From Thermoplasmatota archaeon (GTDB lineage Archaea > Thermoplasmatota > E2 > DHVEG-1), in contig JALHTX010000328.1 of assembly GCA_022866015.1 (NCBI GenBank), positions 1 to 15,375 on the forward strand: a DNA stretch of 15,375 nucleotides. The letters are read 5' to 3'. Made by a program: the position numbers and the translations under genes. Below the pieces are notes generated by a model that saw only the letters and a program-made list of their open reading frames with translations, did not search any database and was not told the origin of the DNA. Positions 1-7,120 of this stretch are shown here, piece by piece. The first letter of the stretch is position 1. The number at the start of each line of letters is the position of its first letter.

Positions 1-42
1 ACCCGCAATCTTTTTAGAGCTACGGCTAATTACATTTTCCAT
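1..42 (-). CDS. Start of an unidentified minus-strand gene (partial, 14 codons)
   Basis: An ATG at 42-40 (reading right to left) opens a frame that stays open to the window edge and encodes MENVISRSSKKIAG. A Shine-Dalgarno-like AGGAG lies at 58-54, about 11 bases before the ATG, which is slightly long but acceptable. Immediately upstream is a GC-rich, strongly self-complementary segment (43-201) that would form its 5' leader. I do not recognise the protein from 14 residues. The frame and the ribosome-site-like sequence are seen directly; that it is a real gene is inference. Confidence 0.4.
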   Translation of the reverse strand, partial: MENVISRSSKKIAG

Positions 43-201
43 AAAGATTTGTTCTCCTGTCGCACCTTTAATGGGCAGGCGAATGCCTGCCGCGTGCGAC
101 AAAAAAAGAGTATGTTTTATCTGGAGAAAAATAGAGATGCGGCTTTTCATCTACGGGTCTTACGCTGATGCTTCAGACCACGCAGTATTCCCAGTCGCAA
201 C
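43..201 (-). promoter_or_regulatory. Structured GC-rich 5' leader, possible riboswitch or RNA element
   Basis: In this AT-rich window, 43-201 is strikingly GC-rich and folds on itself. On the plus strand GTCGCAC (59-65) is the exact reverse complement of GTGCGAC (94-100). Nested inside, GGCAGGC (74-80) and GCCTGCC (85-91) form a perfect 7-bp stem with a GAAT loop. Further hairpins pair GGTCT/AGACC (about 157-180) and AGATG/CATCT (about 133-155). Read on minus, the outer helix ends one base from the AGGAG ribosome site at 58-54. A TATA-like TTTTAAAT at 221-214 would start minus transcription near 190. No known riboswitch class was recognised. An eroded transposon end is an alternative. Confidence 0.45.
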
Positions 202-303
202 TATAAAAAAAAAATTTAAAAGTTATTAGTTAACTTTCTGAATTTTTCATTAAACATTTATTCCAATAAGAATAAAAACTATAAAAATATTACAAAAAAA
301 TAT

Positions 304-858
304 ATGTCTGAAGAACTTAAAAAAATAAAAAAGATGAGACAAAAACTAGGAATAACACAATCAGAGCTAGCAAAACTTGCAGGTGTAAGCCAATCAATAA
401 TCACAAAAATAGAAAACACAAAGATAGAACCATCATACTCAATTGCAAGAAAAATACTAATTACTCTAGAACAAGAAATAGCTGGAAAACACGATCAAAT
501 AAAAGCAAAAGACGTCTGCTCAAAAAAAATAATATCAATCCAAGCAGACCAAACAATAGACAAAGCATTAAACCTAATGGTTAAAAATGCAATATCACAA
601 ATGCCGGTTTTCAAAGAAAACGTATTAGTAGGAAGTGTATCTGAAGAACTTTTCATAAAAAAATATGATAAAATAAAAAACAAAAATGTAAAAATACAAA
701 ATATAATGGATGAAACATTACCAACAATACCTGAAGATACAAATATAACACTTGTAAATGAAATACTAAAGATATATCCAGCAATATTAGTAGTAAAAAA
801 TGGAAAAACTATAGGCATAATATCAAAAACAGATATTTTACAAAAATATCCGTTATAA
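304..858 (+). CDS. XRE-type HTH regulator fused to paired CBS domains
   Basis: This 184-residue protein has an N-terminal XRE/Cro-type helix-turn-helix (about residues 4-58, with KLGITQSELAKLAGVSQS followed by the recognition-helix pattern IITKIEN). Two CBS domains follow (about 68-118 and 125-184). HTH-CBS proteins are a common archaeal architecture in which the CBS pair usually binds adenylates or SAM and controls DNA binding; the ligand here is unknown. The ATG follows A/T-rich TATA-like sequence (about 272-290) with no Shine-Dalgarno, which suggests a leaderless transcript. Coding uses mostly A at third positions. It lies 94 bases before porG in the same direction, so control of por or of itself is a reasonable guess. 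Confidence 0.85.
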   Translation: MSEELKKIKKMRQKLGITQSELAKLAGVSQSIITKIENTKIEPSYSIARKILITLEQEIAGKHDQIKAKDVCSKKIISIQADQTIDKALNLMVKNAISQMPVFKENVLVGSVSEELFIKKYDKIKNKNVKIQNIMDETLPTIPEDTNITLVNEILKIYPAILVVKNGKTIGIISKTDILQKYPL

Positions 859-937
859 AAAAAAATTAAGCTTTTTAATATCATAAGATATAAAATAGAT
901 TCAAAACAGTTATATGTGACATTTATATTCCCAGTTT

Positions 938-943
938 CGGGAG
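938..943 (+). promoter_or_regulatory. Shine-Dalgarno of porG, decides its GTG start
   Basis: CGGGAG lies 9 bases before GTG 953 and supports that codon as the porG start. A TATA-like stretch (about 884-897) sits further upstream and would give a short leader for the por transcript. Confidence 0.55.
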
Positions 944-952
944 CGTATTATC

Positions 953-1195
953 GTGCCATCAAAATATTTAGTAGAAATAGTTTTTCATGGACGTGGTGGA
1001 CAAGGCTCAGTCACAGCCGCAAACCTACTAGTTGCAGCAGCATTAAAAGATAAAAATAAAGGATTACAAGCATTCCCTTTCTTTGGAGCAGAAAGGAGAG
1101 GAGCCCCAGTTCGTGCATTTGCAAGAATATCAGATGACGAAATACATCTTAGAAGTGAAATATACAACCCAGATATAGTAATAGTCCAAGACTAA
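953..1195 (+). CDS. porG: Pyruvate:ferredoxin oxidoreductase gamma subunit, N-terminal part (ends at in-frame TAA)
   Basis: The 80 residues before the stop match the start of PorG. They carry the glycine-rich GRGGQG (residues 13-18) and the conserved stretch AFPFFGAERRGAPVRAFARI. The gamma subunit joins the alpha, beta and delta subunits in the enzyme that converts pyruvate plus CoA to acetyl-CoA, CO2 and reduced ferredoxin. The usual length is about 180 residues, so this piece is less than half. The TAA at 1193-1195 falls after IVIVQD, where the family usually has Pro (QDPxL). The same frame then continues through Ser-Ile to ATG 1202 and the rest of PorG. The start is GTG 953, 9 bases after a GGAG ribosome site. 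It is the first gene of the por operon. Confidence 0.85.
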   Translation: MPSKYLVEIVFHGRGGQGSVTAANLLVAAALKDKNKGLQAFPFFGAERRGAPVRAFARISDDEIHLRSEIYNPDIVIVQD

Positions 1196-1201
1196 AGTAT
1201 A

Positions 1202-1528
1202 ATGAAAATTGTAGACGTACTCAAAGGATTAAAAAATGATGGAAAAATACTAATAAACACTCGTAAAAAACCAAACGAATACCCTTTTTCAGAAAAATAC
1301 AAAGTAGCAACAGTTGATGCAACAGGAGTTGCAATAAAATATGGTATTCTTGTGGGAGGAATACCTGTTGTAAACACACCAATTCTTGGTGCAGTTCCAA
1401 AAGTACTTGACAAGGTAACTTTAAAATCAATTCAAAGCGTTATACAAGAAAAATGGAAAGGCGAACAAGGAAAACAAAACGTCAAAGCAACACAAGATGC
1501 ATATGATGCAACGGAGATGAACTTTTGA
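1202..1528 (+). CDS. porG: Pyruvate:ferredoxin oxidoreductase gamma subunit, C-terminal part
   Basis: These 108 residues (MKIVDVLKGLKNDGKILINT...) are the remainder of PorG. They lie in exactly the same reading frame as the upstream piece, separated by TAA and two sense codons (AGT ATA). No Shine-Dalgarno precedes ATG 1202, so independent translation would depend on reinitiation after the stop. Joined, 953-1528 gives about 190 residues, the expected PorG length. Its TGA (1526-1528) overlaps the TTG start of porD, indicating translational coupling. A sequencing error, a real nonsense mutation, readthrough, or two polypeptides that reassemble are all possible. Confidence 0.8.
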   Translation: MKIVDVLKGLKNDGKILINTRKKPNEYPFSEKYKVATVDATGVAIKYGILVGGIPVVNTPILGAVPKVLDKVTLKSIQSVIQEKWKGEQGKQNVKATQDAYDATEMNF

Positions 1529-1797
1529 GTAAAAAATACAACGTTGTTACAAGTATATCTTATCCAAAAGAAGGAGCCATGGGAAAAACCGGTAGCTGGC
1601 GAGTCTTCAAACCTATTTTTAGTAAAGATAAATGTGTTAAATGTCTTCGTTGTTGGATATTTTGTCCTGAAGGTGCTGTTAAGAAAAACAAAGATGGTTC
1701 AGTAAGTATTGATATGGATTATTGCAAAGGTTGCGGAATATGCGCAAACGTATGCAATGTAAAAGCAATAATCATGGAAAGGGAGGAGCAACAATGA
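1525..1797 (+). CDS. porD: Pyruvate:ferredoxin oxidoreductase delta subunit (2x[4Fe-4S] ferredoxin-like)
   Basis: This 90-residue protein carries two 4Fe-4S binding sets. The first is Cys37, 40, 43 and 47 (CVKCLRCWIFCP) and the second is Cys67, 70, 73 and 77 (CKGCGICANVC). The second set lacks the customary Pro after its last Cys, having Asn. The delta subunit passes electrons from the catalytic PorAB core to ferredoxin. The N-terminal region (residues 14-32, with KTGSWRVFKP) matches the family. The start is a TTG that overlaps the porG TGA. The gene ends in TGA overlapping the porA ATG (ATGA), so it sits tightly within porGDAB. Length is typical for PorD. Confidence 0.93.
   Translation: MSKKYNVVTSISYPKEGAMGKTGSWRVFKPIFSKDKCVKCLRCWIFCPEGAVKKNKDGSVSIDMDYCKGCGICANVCNVKAIIMEREEQQ
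1781..1788 (+). promoter_or_regulatory. Strong Shine-Dalgarno for porA
   Basis: GGGAGGAG lies 5 bases before ATG 1794. It fixes the porA start there rather than at the in-frame ATG at 1722, which would run through porD codons in another frame. The site lies inside the 3' end of porD. Confidence 0.85.
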
Positions 1798-2960
1798 AAA
1801 ATATTATTATTAACACTGGAAACTATAGTGCCGCAAAAGCAGCTGTTATGGCAAAACCTGATGTAGTTGCCGCTTATCCAATTACACCTCAAACAACACT
1901 TGTAGAAAGTATCGCAAACTATATAGCATCTGGCGAATACAAAGGTGAATATATCTGTGTTGAAAGCGAACATTCTGCTATGAGTGCATGTATTGGCGCC
2001 TCTGCTACAGGGGTACGTACTTTTACAGCAACATCATCTCATGGTCTTTTACATATGCATGAAATGCTTCACTGGGCTGCACTTGCTCGTCTCCCAGTTA
2101 TTATGTGTAACATTAACCGTGTTATTGGCCCAGGTTGGAATATTTGGGCTGATGAAAATGATTCAATTAGTCAGAGGGATACAGGTTGGATTCAGTTCTA
2201 TTGCAGTAGTAATCAGGAGATTTTTGATACAGTTATACAAGCATTTAAACTAGGCGAACACAAGGATGTTGCACTACCTGTAATGATAAATTACAATGCA
2301 TTTATTTTGTCACATACCTCAATGCCTGCAGAAATCCCTAGTCAAAAAGAAATCGATGATTATCTTGGTAAATACCAACCGCTATGGAGAATAGATCCAG
2401 AAAATCCAGTTACTTTTGGAAACATTATTATGCCCGCAGACTATGAAAAAGTCCGTCGTGCTATGCAGTATGCACATGAAAATGCAAAAAGACTTATTCC
2501 TGAAATTGCACAGGATTGGAAAAAGAAATTTGGTCGTTTCAATGGTAATCTAATTGAAAAATATCGCTGTGAAGACGCTGAAGTTATTCTTCTAGCGATG
2601 GGTGCAATAGCTGCTGAAAGTAAAGTCTCAATTGATAATCTTAGAAAAGAAGGCTACAAAATAGGTCTTGCACGTGTTAGAACTTTTAGACCATTTCCTG
2701 CAGAAGAAATAGTTAAACTTGCAAAAAAAACAGAGTTAATTGTAATTGATAGAAATATTTCATGTGGTTATGAAGGTGCATTATTTACAGAAGTAAAAAG
2801 TGCATTATATAATAAATCTGATGCAAAGGTTTCTGGTTTTATCGCAGGTCTGGGTGGAAAAGATGTTACATATAATCACATTGAAGACATGTGTAAAAAA
2901 GCAATTAAAGGAAAACTCAAAGAAACTGTTTGGTATGGTTTTGAAGAGGTGAAAAAATAA
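1794..2960 (+). CDS. porA: Pyruvate:ferredoxin oxidoreductase alpha subunit
   Basis: This 388-residue protein matches full-length PorA. It has the N-terminal pyrimidine-binding domain motif YPITPQT (28-34), the ESEHSA stretch (58-63) and the family block NIWADENDSISQRDTGW (about 116-132). The transketolase C-terminal-like part (LARVRTFRPFP) is also present. With PorB it forms the thiamine-diphosphate catalytic core that decarboxylates pyruvate. The NIW...QRDTGW block favours the pyruvate enzyme over the 2-oxoglutarate or branched-chain relatives, but substrate cannot be proven from sequence alone. ATG 1794 overlaps the porD TGA and follows a GGGAGGAG ribosome site. The TAA directly abuts porB. 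Confidence 0.95.
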   Translation: MKNIIINTGNYSAAKAAVMAKPDVVAAYPITPQTTLVESIANYIASGEYKGEYICVESEHSAMSACIGASATGVRTFTATSSHGLLHMHEMLHWAALARLPVIMCNINRVIGPGWNIWADENDSISQRDTGWIQFYCSSNQEIFDTVIQAFKLGEHKDVALPVMINYNAFILSHTSMPAEIPSQKEIDDYLGKYQPLWRIDPENPVTFGNIIMPADYEKVRRAMQYAHENAKRLIPEIAQDWKKKFGRFNGNLIEKYRCEDAEVILLAMGAIAAESKVSIDNLRKEGYKIGLARVRTFRPFPAEEIVKLAKKTELIVIDRNISCGYEGALFTEVKSALYNKSDAKVSGFIAGLGGKDVTYNHIEDMCKKAIKGKLKETVWYGFEEVKK

Positions 2961-3866
2961 ATGGCGATTAAAGATCTTCCTGATACTGAGTATGTTCTAG
3001 CTGGTAGTGCTGCATGTCCCGGTTGTCCTGCAACAATAGGATTAAGAATAGTTTTGAAGGCACTTGGTAAAAATACTGTAATGATAGTTCCAGCATGTTG
3101 CACAGCGGTAATTGAAAGTGTGTATCCTAATACTAGTTTTGATATTCCTGTTATGAATATTGCTTTTGAAGCAGCAGCTGCTGGTGCATCAGGTGTTGAA
3201 GCAGGACTTAGAATGCAAGGTAAAAAAGACACAACCGTTTTTGCCTGGGCTGGTGATGGTGGAACATATGATATCGGCATTCAGGCACTTTCAGGAGCAA
3301 TAGAACGTCAAACAAACTTTATTTATATTTGTTATAATAATCAAATATATTCAAATACTGGTATTCAACGCAGTGGTGCAACACCACTAGGTGCTTGGAC
3401 TACAACTACTGTTGGAGGAAAAACAGAAGTTCGTAAAGAAATGGGTGACATAATTCGTGCTCATCATTTACCATATGCAGCACAAGCATGTATATCCTAT
3501 CCTGAGGATTTGTATAACAAAGTAAAAAAAGCAAAAAGCATCAAGGGACCAAAATACATCGAAATTCTTGCACCATGTCCACCTGGTTGGCATTTCCCTA
3601 TGGAAAAAACCGTTGATATGGGGGTTCTAGCTATTGAAACTGGTGCTTGGGCGCTTTATGAATTTGAAAATGAGAAAATGATTTTTAATGGTAAAAGTAA
3701 GCTTTTACTTGAGAAAAAAATTGAGCCAAAACCTGTTGAAGAATGGATTAAATATCAGGGTCGTTTCAGGCATCTTTTTAAACCAACAAGGGATGAAAAA
3801 ACGTTGAAGGCTATTCAGGATAATACAGATATAATTTGGGAAAGATACAGGAAATGCTATCTATAA
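2961..3866 (+). CDS. porB: Pyruvate:ferredoxin oxidoreductase beta subunit
   Basis: This 301-residue TPP-binding subunit has the thiamine-diphosphate motif starting GDGGTYD (98-104) and closing with NNQIYSNTG (126-134). Likely [4Fe-4S] cluster ligands are Cys19 and Cys22 (CPGC), Cys46 or 47, and Cys177. The cluster next to TPP relays electrons to PorD. PCPPGWHFP, toward the C-terminus, is also typical of the family. The ATG directly follows the porA TAA with no gap, and GAGGTG (2946-2951) within porA is the ribosome site. It is the last gene of porGDAB; a T-rich stretch follows before the convergent pantoate kinase gene. Confidence 0.95.
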   Translation: MAIKDLPDTEYVLAGSAACPGCPATIGLRIVLKALGKNTVMIVPACCTAVIESVYPNTSFDIPVMNIAFEAAAAGASGVEAGLRMQGKKDTTVFAWAGDGGTYDIGIQALSGAIERQTNFIYICYNNQIYSNTGIQRSGATPLGAWTTTTVGGKTEVRKEMGDIIRAHHLPYAAQACISYPEDLYNKVKKAKSIKGPKYIEILAPCPPGWHFPMEKTVDMGVLAIETGAWALYEFENEKMIFNGKSKLLLEKKIEPKPVEEWIKYQGRFRHLFKPTRDEKTLKAIQDNTDIIWERYRKCYL

Positions 3867-3892
3867 AAAAATAATGAATAAGCTTAGAATCA

Positions 3893-3902
3893 TTTTCTTT
3901 TT
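3893..3902 (+). terminator. T-rich terminator after porB
   Basis: TTTTCTTTTT lies about 27 bases after the porB TAA, in a 62-base gap between convergent genes. Archaeal RNA polymerase terminates at oligo-T tracts, so this is a plausible end for the por transcript. No stable hairpin was seen. Confidence 0.4.
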
Positions 3903-3928
3903 ATGAAAATAAGTGCGTAGTCTTTATT

Positions 3929-4798
3929 TTATTCTTCTAAAATTCTAGCACCGTATTCATCAATACAACAAACGTATACTTTACCAAAAACTGATAAAAC
4001 ACGACATAGTTTTTCTGTTTTTCCTGATGCAAAAATACTGTTACCTAGCATACACATACTGGCAACACCAAGGTTTTTTACTGAATCTATCGCCTGAAGG
4101 GTTTTTTTATCTGCAAGACCTGTTTTTTTTGTAAAAATTTGAGATTGATAACAAAAGTTTTCAATAGATGGATTTTCAAGCAATTTTTTTGTACAAAGCC
4201 TACCGTATTCACTTATTTTTCTAACAAGAGCAGGATTATCTAATACTTTTTTTGTATCAATTTTTTTTCCGATAACACATAAAACAAGTTCGAATTGACC
4301 AGGAATATGCTCAATAAGTCCCCATGGAGGTAAACCTGGGCTTTTGCGAATCTCAAGACCACCAAAAAAGCTGCTGATTACATCACCAAGACCTGTTCGA
4401 AGTTGAACTTCAGTCATATGTGCTGCTTTTAAAGCATCCTCGCTAGATAAACCTAAACTTTTACAAATGGCTAAACAAGAGCTTAGTGCACCTGCCGCGC
4501 TCATACCAAAACCTTGACCAATAGGTAAATCCAAGTGAGTTTTAACAACTACATTCAAAGGATTATTACCTATAATATATTTTAAAGCAAGGTTAGTAAC
4601 CGGTGCAGGTGATTTTTTACCATTTATAAAAATTTGAATACCGCCCTTCTGTGATTCTTCTACGATAACTTCTGATAAAGCTCCAAGAGAAATACTAACA
4701 CCTGCACCTCTTGAACCTGTACGAATCAAATCTTCTAAATAAAAAACTGGTTCAAAAAAACCTGATATATGACCTGGTGCAAATGCTTTAGCTATCAT
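3929..4798 (-). CDS. Pantoate kinase, archaeal GHMP-kinase type
   Basis: This 289-residue GHMP-family kinase has the N-terminal signature APGHISGFFEP (7-17), characteristic of archaeal pantoate kinase. The GHMP phosphate-binding loop PIGQGFGMSAAGALS lies at about 92-106 and a GLGDV motif at 136-140. The enzyme phosphorylates pantoate with ATP, the archaeal detour to 4'-phosphopantoate in CoA synthesis; the next step is phosphopantothenate synthetase, not seen here. It lies 13 bases downstream of coaBC on the same strand, which supports the CoA role and co-transcription. Homoserine kinase or another GHMP kinase is less likely given the GHISGFFEP signature and neighbour. Confidence 0.88.
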   Translation of the reverse strand: MIAKAFAPGHISGFFEPVFYLEDLIRTGSRGAGVSISLGALSEVIVEESQKGGIQIFINGKKSPAPVTNLALKYIIGNNPLNVVVKTHLDLPIGQGFGMSAAGALSSCLAICKSLGLSSEDALKAAHMTEVQLRTGLGDVISSFFGGLEIRKSPGLPPWGLIEHIPGQFELVLCVIGKKIDTKKVLDNPALVRKISEYGRLCTKKLLENPSIENFCYQSQIFTKKTGLADKKTLQAIDSVKNLGVASMCMLGNSIFASGKTEKLCRVLSVFGKVYVCCIDEYGARILEE

Positions 4799-4811
4799 AA
4801 CTTGTTCCGCT

Positions 4812-6008
4812 TTATTTTACTAAATCCAAGATAATATTTGCTAGGTTTTCTTTTTTTTCTTTTTTGTGAATTGATTTAGCCTTTTTATCAAACATCCAGA
4901 TTTCGTTTTCTTCGCCATTAAAACCAGAAATCGTGTTTCCAATTACAAAATCAAGTTTGTTGTTTTTTAAAAGATTCATTGCTTTATCAGATAATTTTTC
5001 TTTTTTATCTTCGACTTTAAAACCAATGATTTTTGATTTTGGTGATTTTTTACGTAAAAGAGATATTATCTTAGGAGCTTGTTTTAATTCAACTATTAGT
5101 TTTTCTTTATCTGAAGATATTTTTCCTTTTTGTTTTATGGGAATATAATCTGAAATTGCTGCGCAAATAATAATTGAATCATAAATTTTCAGGTTTTTTC
5201 CTTCAACAAGTTTTAGAAGATCATTCACAGAATTAAAATCTGTTTTTTTAATGTAATCTGGTACTGGTTCAGAGGCTACACCATACCAGAGTTCTATATC
5301 TGCACCTCTATAAAAAGCATTTTTTGCCAGAGAAACCGCGGTTTTTCCTGAACTACGATTAGTTATAACTCTTGCATCATCTATTTTTTCAGATGTAGAT
5401 CCTCCAATAATAAGTATTTTTTTACTTGTAAGATCTTTTTTACCAATAATTCTTATAACATTTGCTACGATTTTAGTTATATCTGGTATTTTTGCTTTGT
5501 TTTTCTCGATAAAAGGTTCGATAAAAATAATATCTATTTTTTTAAGTTTTTTTATGTTTTTTTGAATTATTTTATGATCATACATCGATAGATGCATCGC
5601 AGGAACAATTACAACTGGTATTTTAGATCCGATTGCAGTTGTTGCAAAAGTAGTAACACTTGTATCATCTATACCATATGTAATTTTTGAGATAGTATTT
5701 GCAGTACAAGGACAAATTAAAAGCATATCTGCAGGATTTTTAACTTTACCACAGTAACTTACATGTTCTGTTGCACCAGATAGTTCAACAATTGGCTTTT
5801 TACCTGTTGCAAACCATAGACTATCAGGATGAATAACTTTTGTTGCAGCATGGCTCATTACAGGAATTATTTCTGCTCCATGACGTATCAGTTCACGAGC
5901 AAGTTTTATTGTTTCAACAGCTGCAATACTGCCAGTTACAGCTAAAACTATTACTTTATCTTTTAGAAGTTGACTTTTACTCCCCCTAATATCTTCTACT
6001 GGATGCAT
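4812..6008 (-). CDS. coaBC: Bifunctional phosphopantothenoylcysteine decarboxylase / phosphopantothenate-cysteine ligase
   Basis: This 398-residue protein has both halves of Dfp. The N-terminal CoaC flavoprotein domain shows TGSIA (25-29, FMN site), the likely catalytic His82 in ATEHVSY, CPCTANT (99-105) and PAMHLSMY (136-143), the archaeal form of the substrate clamp. The C-terminal CoaB ligase domain shows GGSTSEKID (202-210), the DARVITNRSSGKTA block (211-224) and AAISDY (283-288). It joins cysteine to 4'-phosphopantothenate and decarboxylates the product to 4'-phosphopantetheine. A TATA-like ATTAATA about 30-35 bases before the ATG suggests its own leaderless promoter, although it also lies 40 bases after the uspA-like gene. 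Pantoate kinase follows. Confidence 0.95.
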   Translation of the reverse strand: MHPVEDIRGSKSQLLKDKVIVLAVTGSIAAVETIKLARELIRHGAEIIPVMSHAATKVIHPDSLWFATGKKPIVELSGATEHVSYCGKVKNPADMLLICPCTANTISKITYGIDDTSVTTFATTAIGSKIPVVIVPAMHLSMYDHKIIQKNIKKLKKIDIIFIEPFIEKNKAKIPDITKIVANVIRIIGKKDLTSKKILIIGGSTSEKIDDARVITNRSSGKTAVSLAKNAFYRGADIELWYGVASEPVPDYIKKTDFNSVNDLLKLVEGKNLKIYDSIIICAAISDYIPIKQKGKISSDKEKLIVELKQAPKIISLLRKKSPKSKIIGFKVEDKKEKLSDKAMNLLKNNKLDFVIGNTISGFNGEENEIWMFDKKAKSIHKKEKKENLANIILDLVK

Positions 6009-6048
6009 AAATAAAAAATAGGAAGAAGAAAGACTGATATTAATGTTT

Positions 6049-6555
6049 TTATCTTACAACAAGAACTGAAACGCCTGCATGACGAACTACTTTATCTGTG
6101 ACACTACCAATTAGAAAACGACCTTCTTTACCATAACCTTTGTACCCTACTACGATAATATCCGTATTTGCTTTTTTTGCACTTATTAAAATTTCATCAG
6201 CCGGATCACCATCTTCAACCATAATATTTACTTTTGAAACATCAGTTTCTAAATCTAAATCTTTCACAATTCTTGATAACGACTCACGTGCTTTATCCTT
6301 AAAACTACCACTTTTAATTATACTACTTAAATCAATTGTCGGTAGAAGCATTTTTGTAAAAGAAGACTCTGATAGTTCTGCAGGTACAACAGTTAGAAGT
6401 GTTATCACATCCTCTTGATCTGCACATTCTTTTACTAATTCAAGTGCTTTTTTTGAAGCATCAGACCCATCATAAGCAACTAGCATTTTTTTCATCTTAA
6501 TCAGCATAGCATGAATATAGAAAGGTTCTAAAAACGTTTCCATAGATTTTTTCAT
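6049..6555 (-). CDS. Universal stress protein (UspA family, ATP-binding type)
   Basis: A single Usp domain starts at KKMLVAYDGSDASKKALE and ends in the nucleotide-binding motif G-x2-G-x9-G-S (residues 137-151 of the long form, GYKG...GS) followed by VVRHAGVSVLVVR. The motif indicates an ATP-binding rather than UspA-type non-binding member. The longest frame begins at 6555, where its ATG overlaps the TGA of hjc (ATGA). Usp proteins normally start just before the first strand, so ATG 6507 or 6495 may be the real start; the extra 16-20 residues look unlike the fold. The exact role of such proteins is stress-related and generally undefined. It lies between the nuclease gene and coaBC on the same strand. 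Confidence 0.88.
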   Translation of the reverse strand: MKKSMETFLEPFYIHAMLIKMKKMLVAYDGSDASKKALELVKECADQEDVITLLTVVPAELSESSFTKMLLPTIDLSSIIKSGSFKDKARESLSRIVKDLDLETDVSKVNIMVEDGDPADEILISAKKANTDIIVVGYKGYGKEGRFLIGSVTDKVVRHAGVSVLVVR

Positions 6556-7064
6556 TTACATAAATAAGAAATAAAATCAGAAAGAGGCATACCTTCCGCC
6601 CATCTCATAACAAAATTACCATTTTTACTACGTTTTATTTTTGGTAATCTATTATGAACAACGCTAAGTCGACCTTCTAAACCCAAGAGGTCAAGTGTAA
6701 AAATACGCCAACTATCACCTCTCACACCTTTTGTTCTAAATGCATAAATCGTAAGTGTTTTAGTTTTTTCACATGTTTTAATCATATTTTCTGCTTGTTT
6801 CTGTGGTTTGCCACCCATACTACTAAAATGAAGCGTCTCATCAACACTTGTTTTTACTTCTATTAAAAAAGAAACATCACCTCTTGCTGCAATTAAATCA
6901 ATTCCAAGTGAGCCTGCTGCGCGTATCACTGCAAAAGGTCTATTAGAAATTTTAAAATAATTGTCTTTTACAAGTGTTGAGCAAGTCTTTGTAACCTTAG
7001 AAATAATTTTAGTATCTCCTTCAAGAATACCTTTAAGCTCACGCTCATATTGACTTGCTGACAT
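6552..7064 (-). CDS. hjc: Holliday junction resolvase Hjc-like PD-(D/E)XK nuclease
   Basis: With ATG 7064 the product is 170 residues and begins MSASQYERELKGILEG. The nuclease motif is complete: Glu9 in YERE, Asp56 in GSLGID, and Glu69-Val-Lys71 in FLIEVKTS. RPFAVIRAAGS matches the strand before the catalytic Asp in archaeal Hjc, which cuts four-way DNA junctions as a dimer. It is longer than classical Hjc (about 120-140 residues), with about 50 additional C-terminal residues. An upstream in-frame ATG at 7109 would add 15 unlikely residues. A TATA-like ATTAATA about 25-30 bases upstream suggests a leaderless start at 7064. TGA overlaps the uspA-like ATG. A related archaeal nuclease is the alternative. 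Confidence 0.82.
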   Translation of the reverse strand: MSASQYERELKGILEGDTKIISKVTKTCSTLVKDNYFKISNRPFAVIRAAGSLGIDLIAARGDVSFLIEVKTSVDETLHFSSMGGKPQKQAENMIKTCEKTKTLTIYAFRTKGVRGDSWRIFTLDLLGLEGRLSVVHNRLPKIKRSKNGNFVMRWAEGMPLSDFISYLCK

Positions 7065-7085
7065 ATGAAAACATAAAATACTGCA

Positions 7086-7100
7086 AAAGGTATTAATGTT
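7086..7100. promoter_or_regulatory. Shared TATA-like element of the divergent hjc / CBS promoters
   Basis: The near-palindromic GGTATTAATGTT lies midway between the hjc start (7064, minus) and the CBS gene ATG (7121, plus), about 26-31 bases from each. The minus reading AACATTAATA recurs about 30-35 bases before coaBC (around 6046-6036). Both genes would be leaderless or nearly so. Being a functional promoter is inference from spacing and sequence. Confidence 0.5.
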
Positions 7101-7120
7101 TGGTCTCAAAAAATAGTTCG

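Noticed and set aside
495..884. Long minus-strand frame opposite the HTH-CBS gene
   Set aside because: It mirrors an A-rich coding strand, giving Phe/Ile-rich translation with no domain, and the plus strand has clear HTH and CBS motifs.
1193..1195. TAA as a reassigned sense codon
   Set aside because: Most genes in the window use TAA as a sensible natural stop at family-typical lengths, so general reassignment of TAA is untenable.
1984..2253. Plus-strand frame inside porA
   Set aside because: It overlaps unmistakable PorA sequence in another frame, and its product is Leu/Val-rich with no recognisable motif.
2876..3280. Minus-strand frame opposite porB
   Set aside because: It is antisense to conserved PorB motifs (CPGC, GDGG); Ala/Ser-rich translation is expected from the opposite strand.
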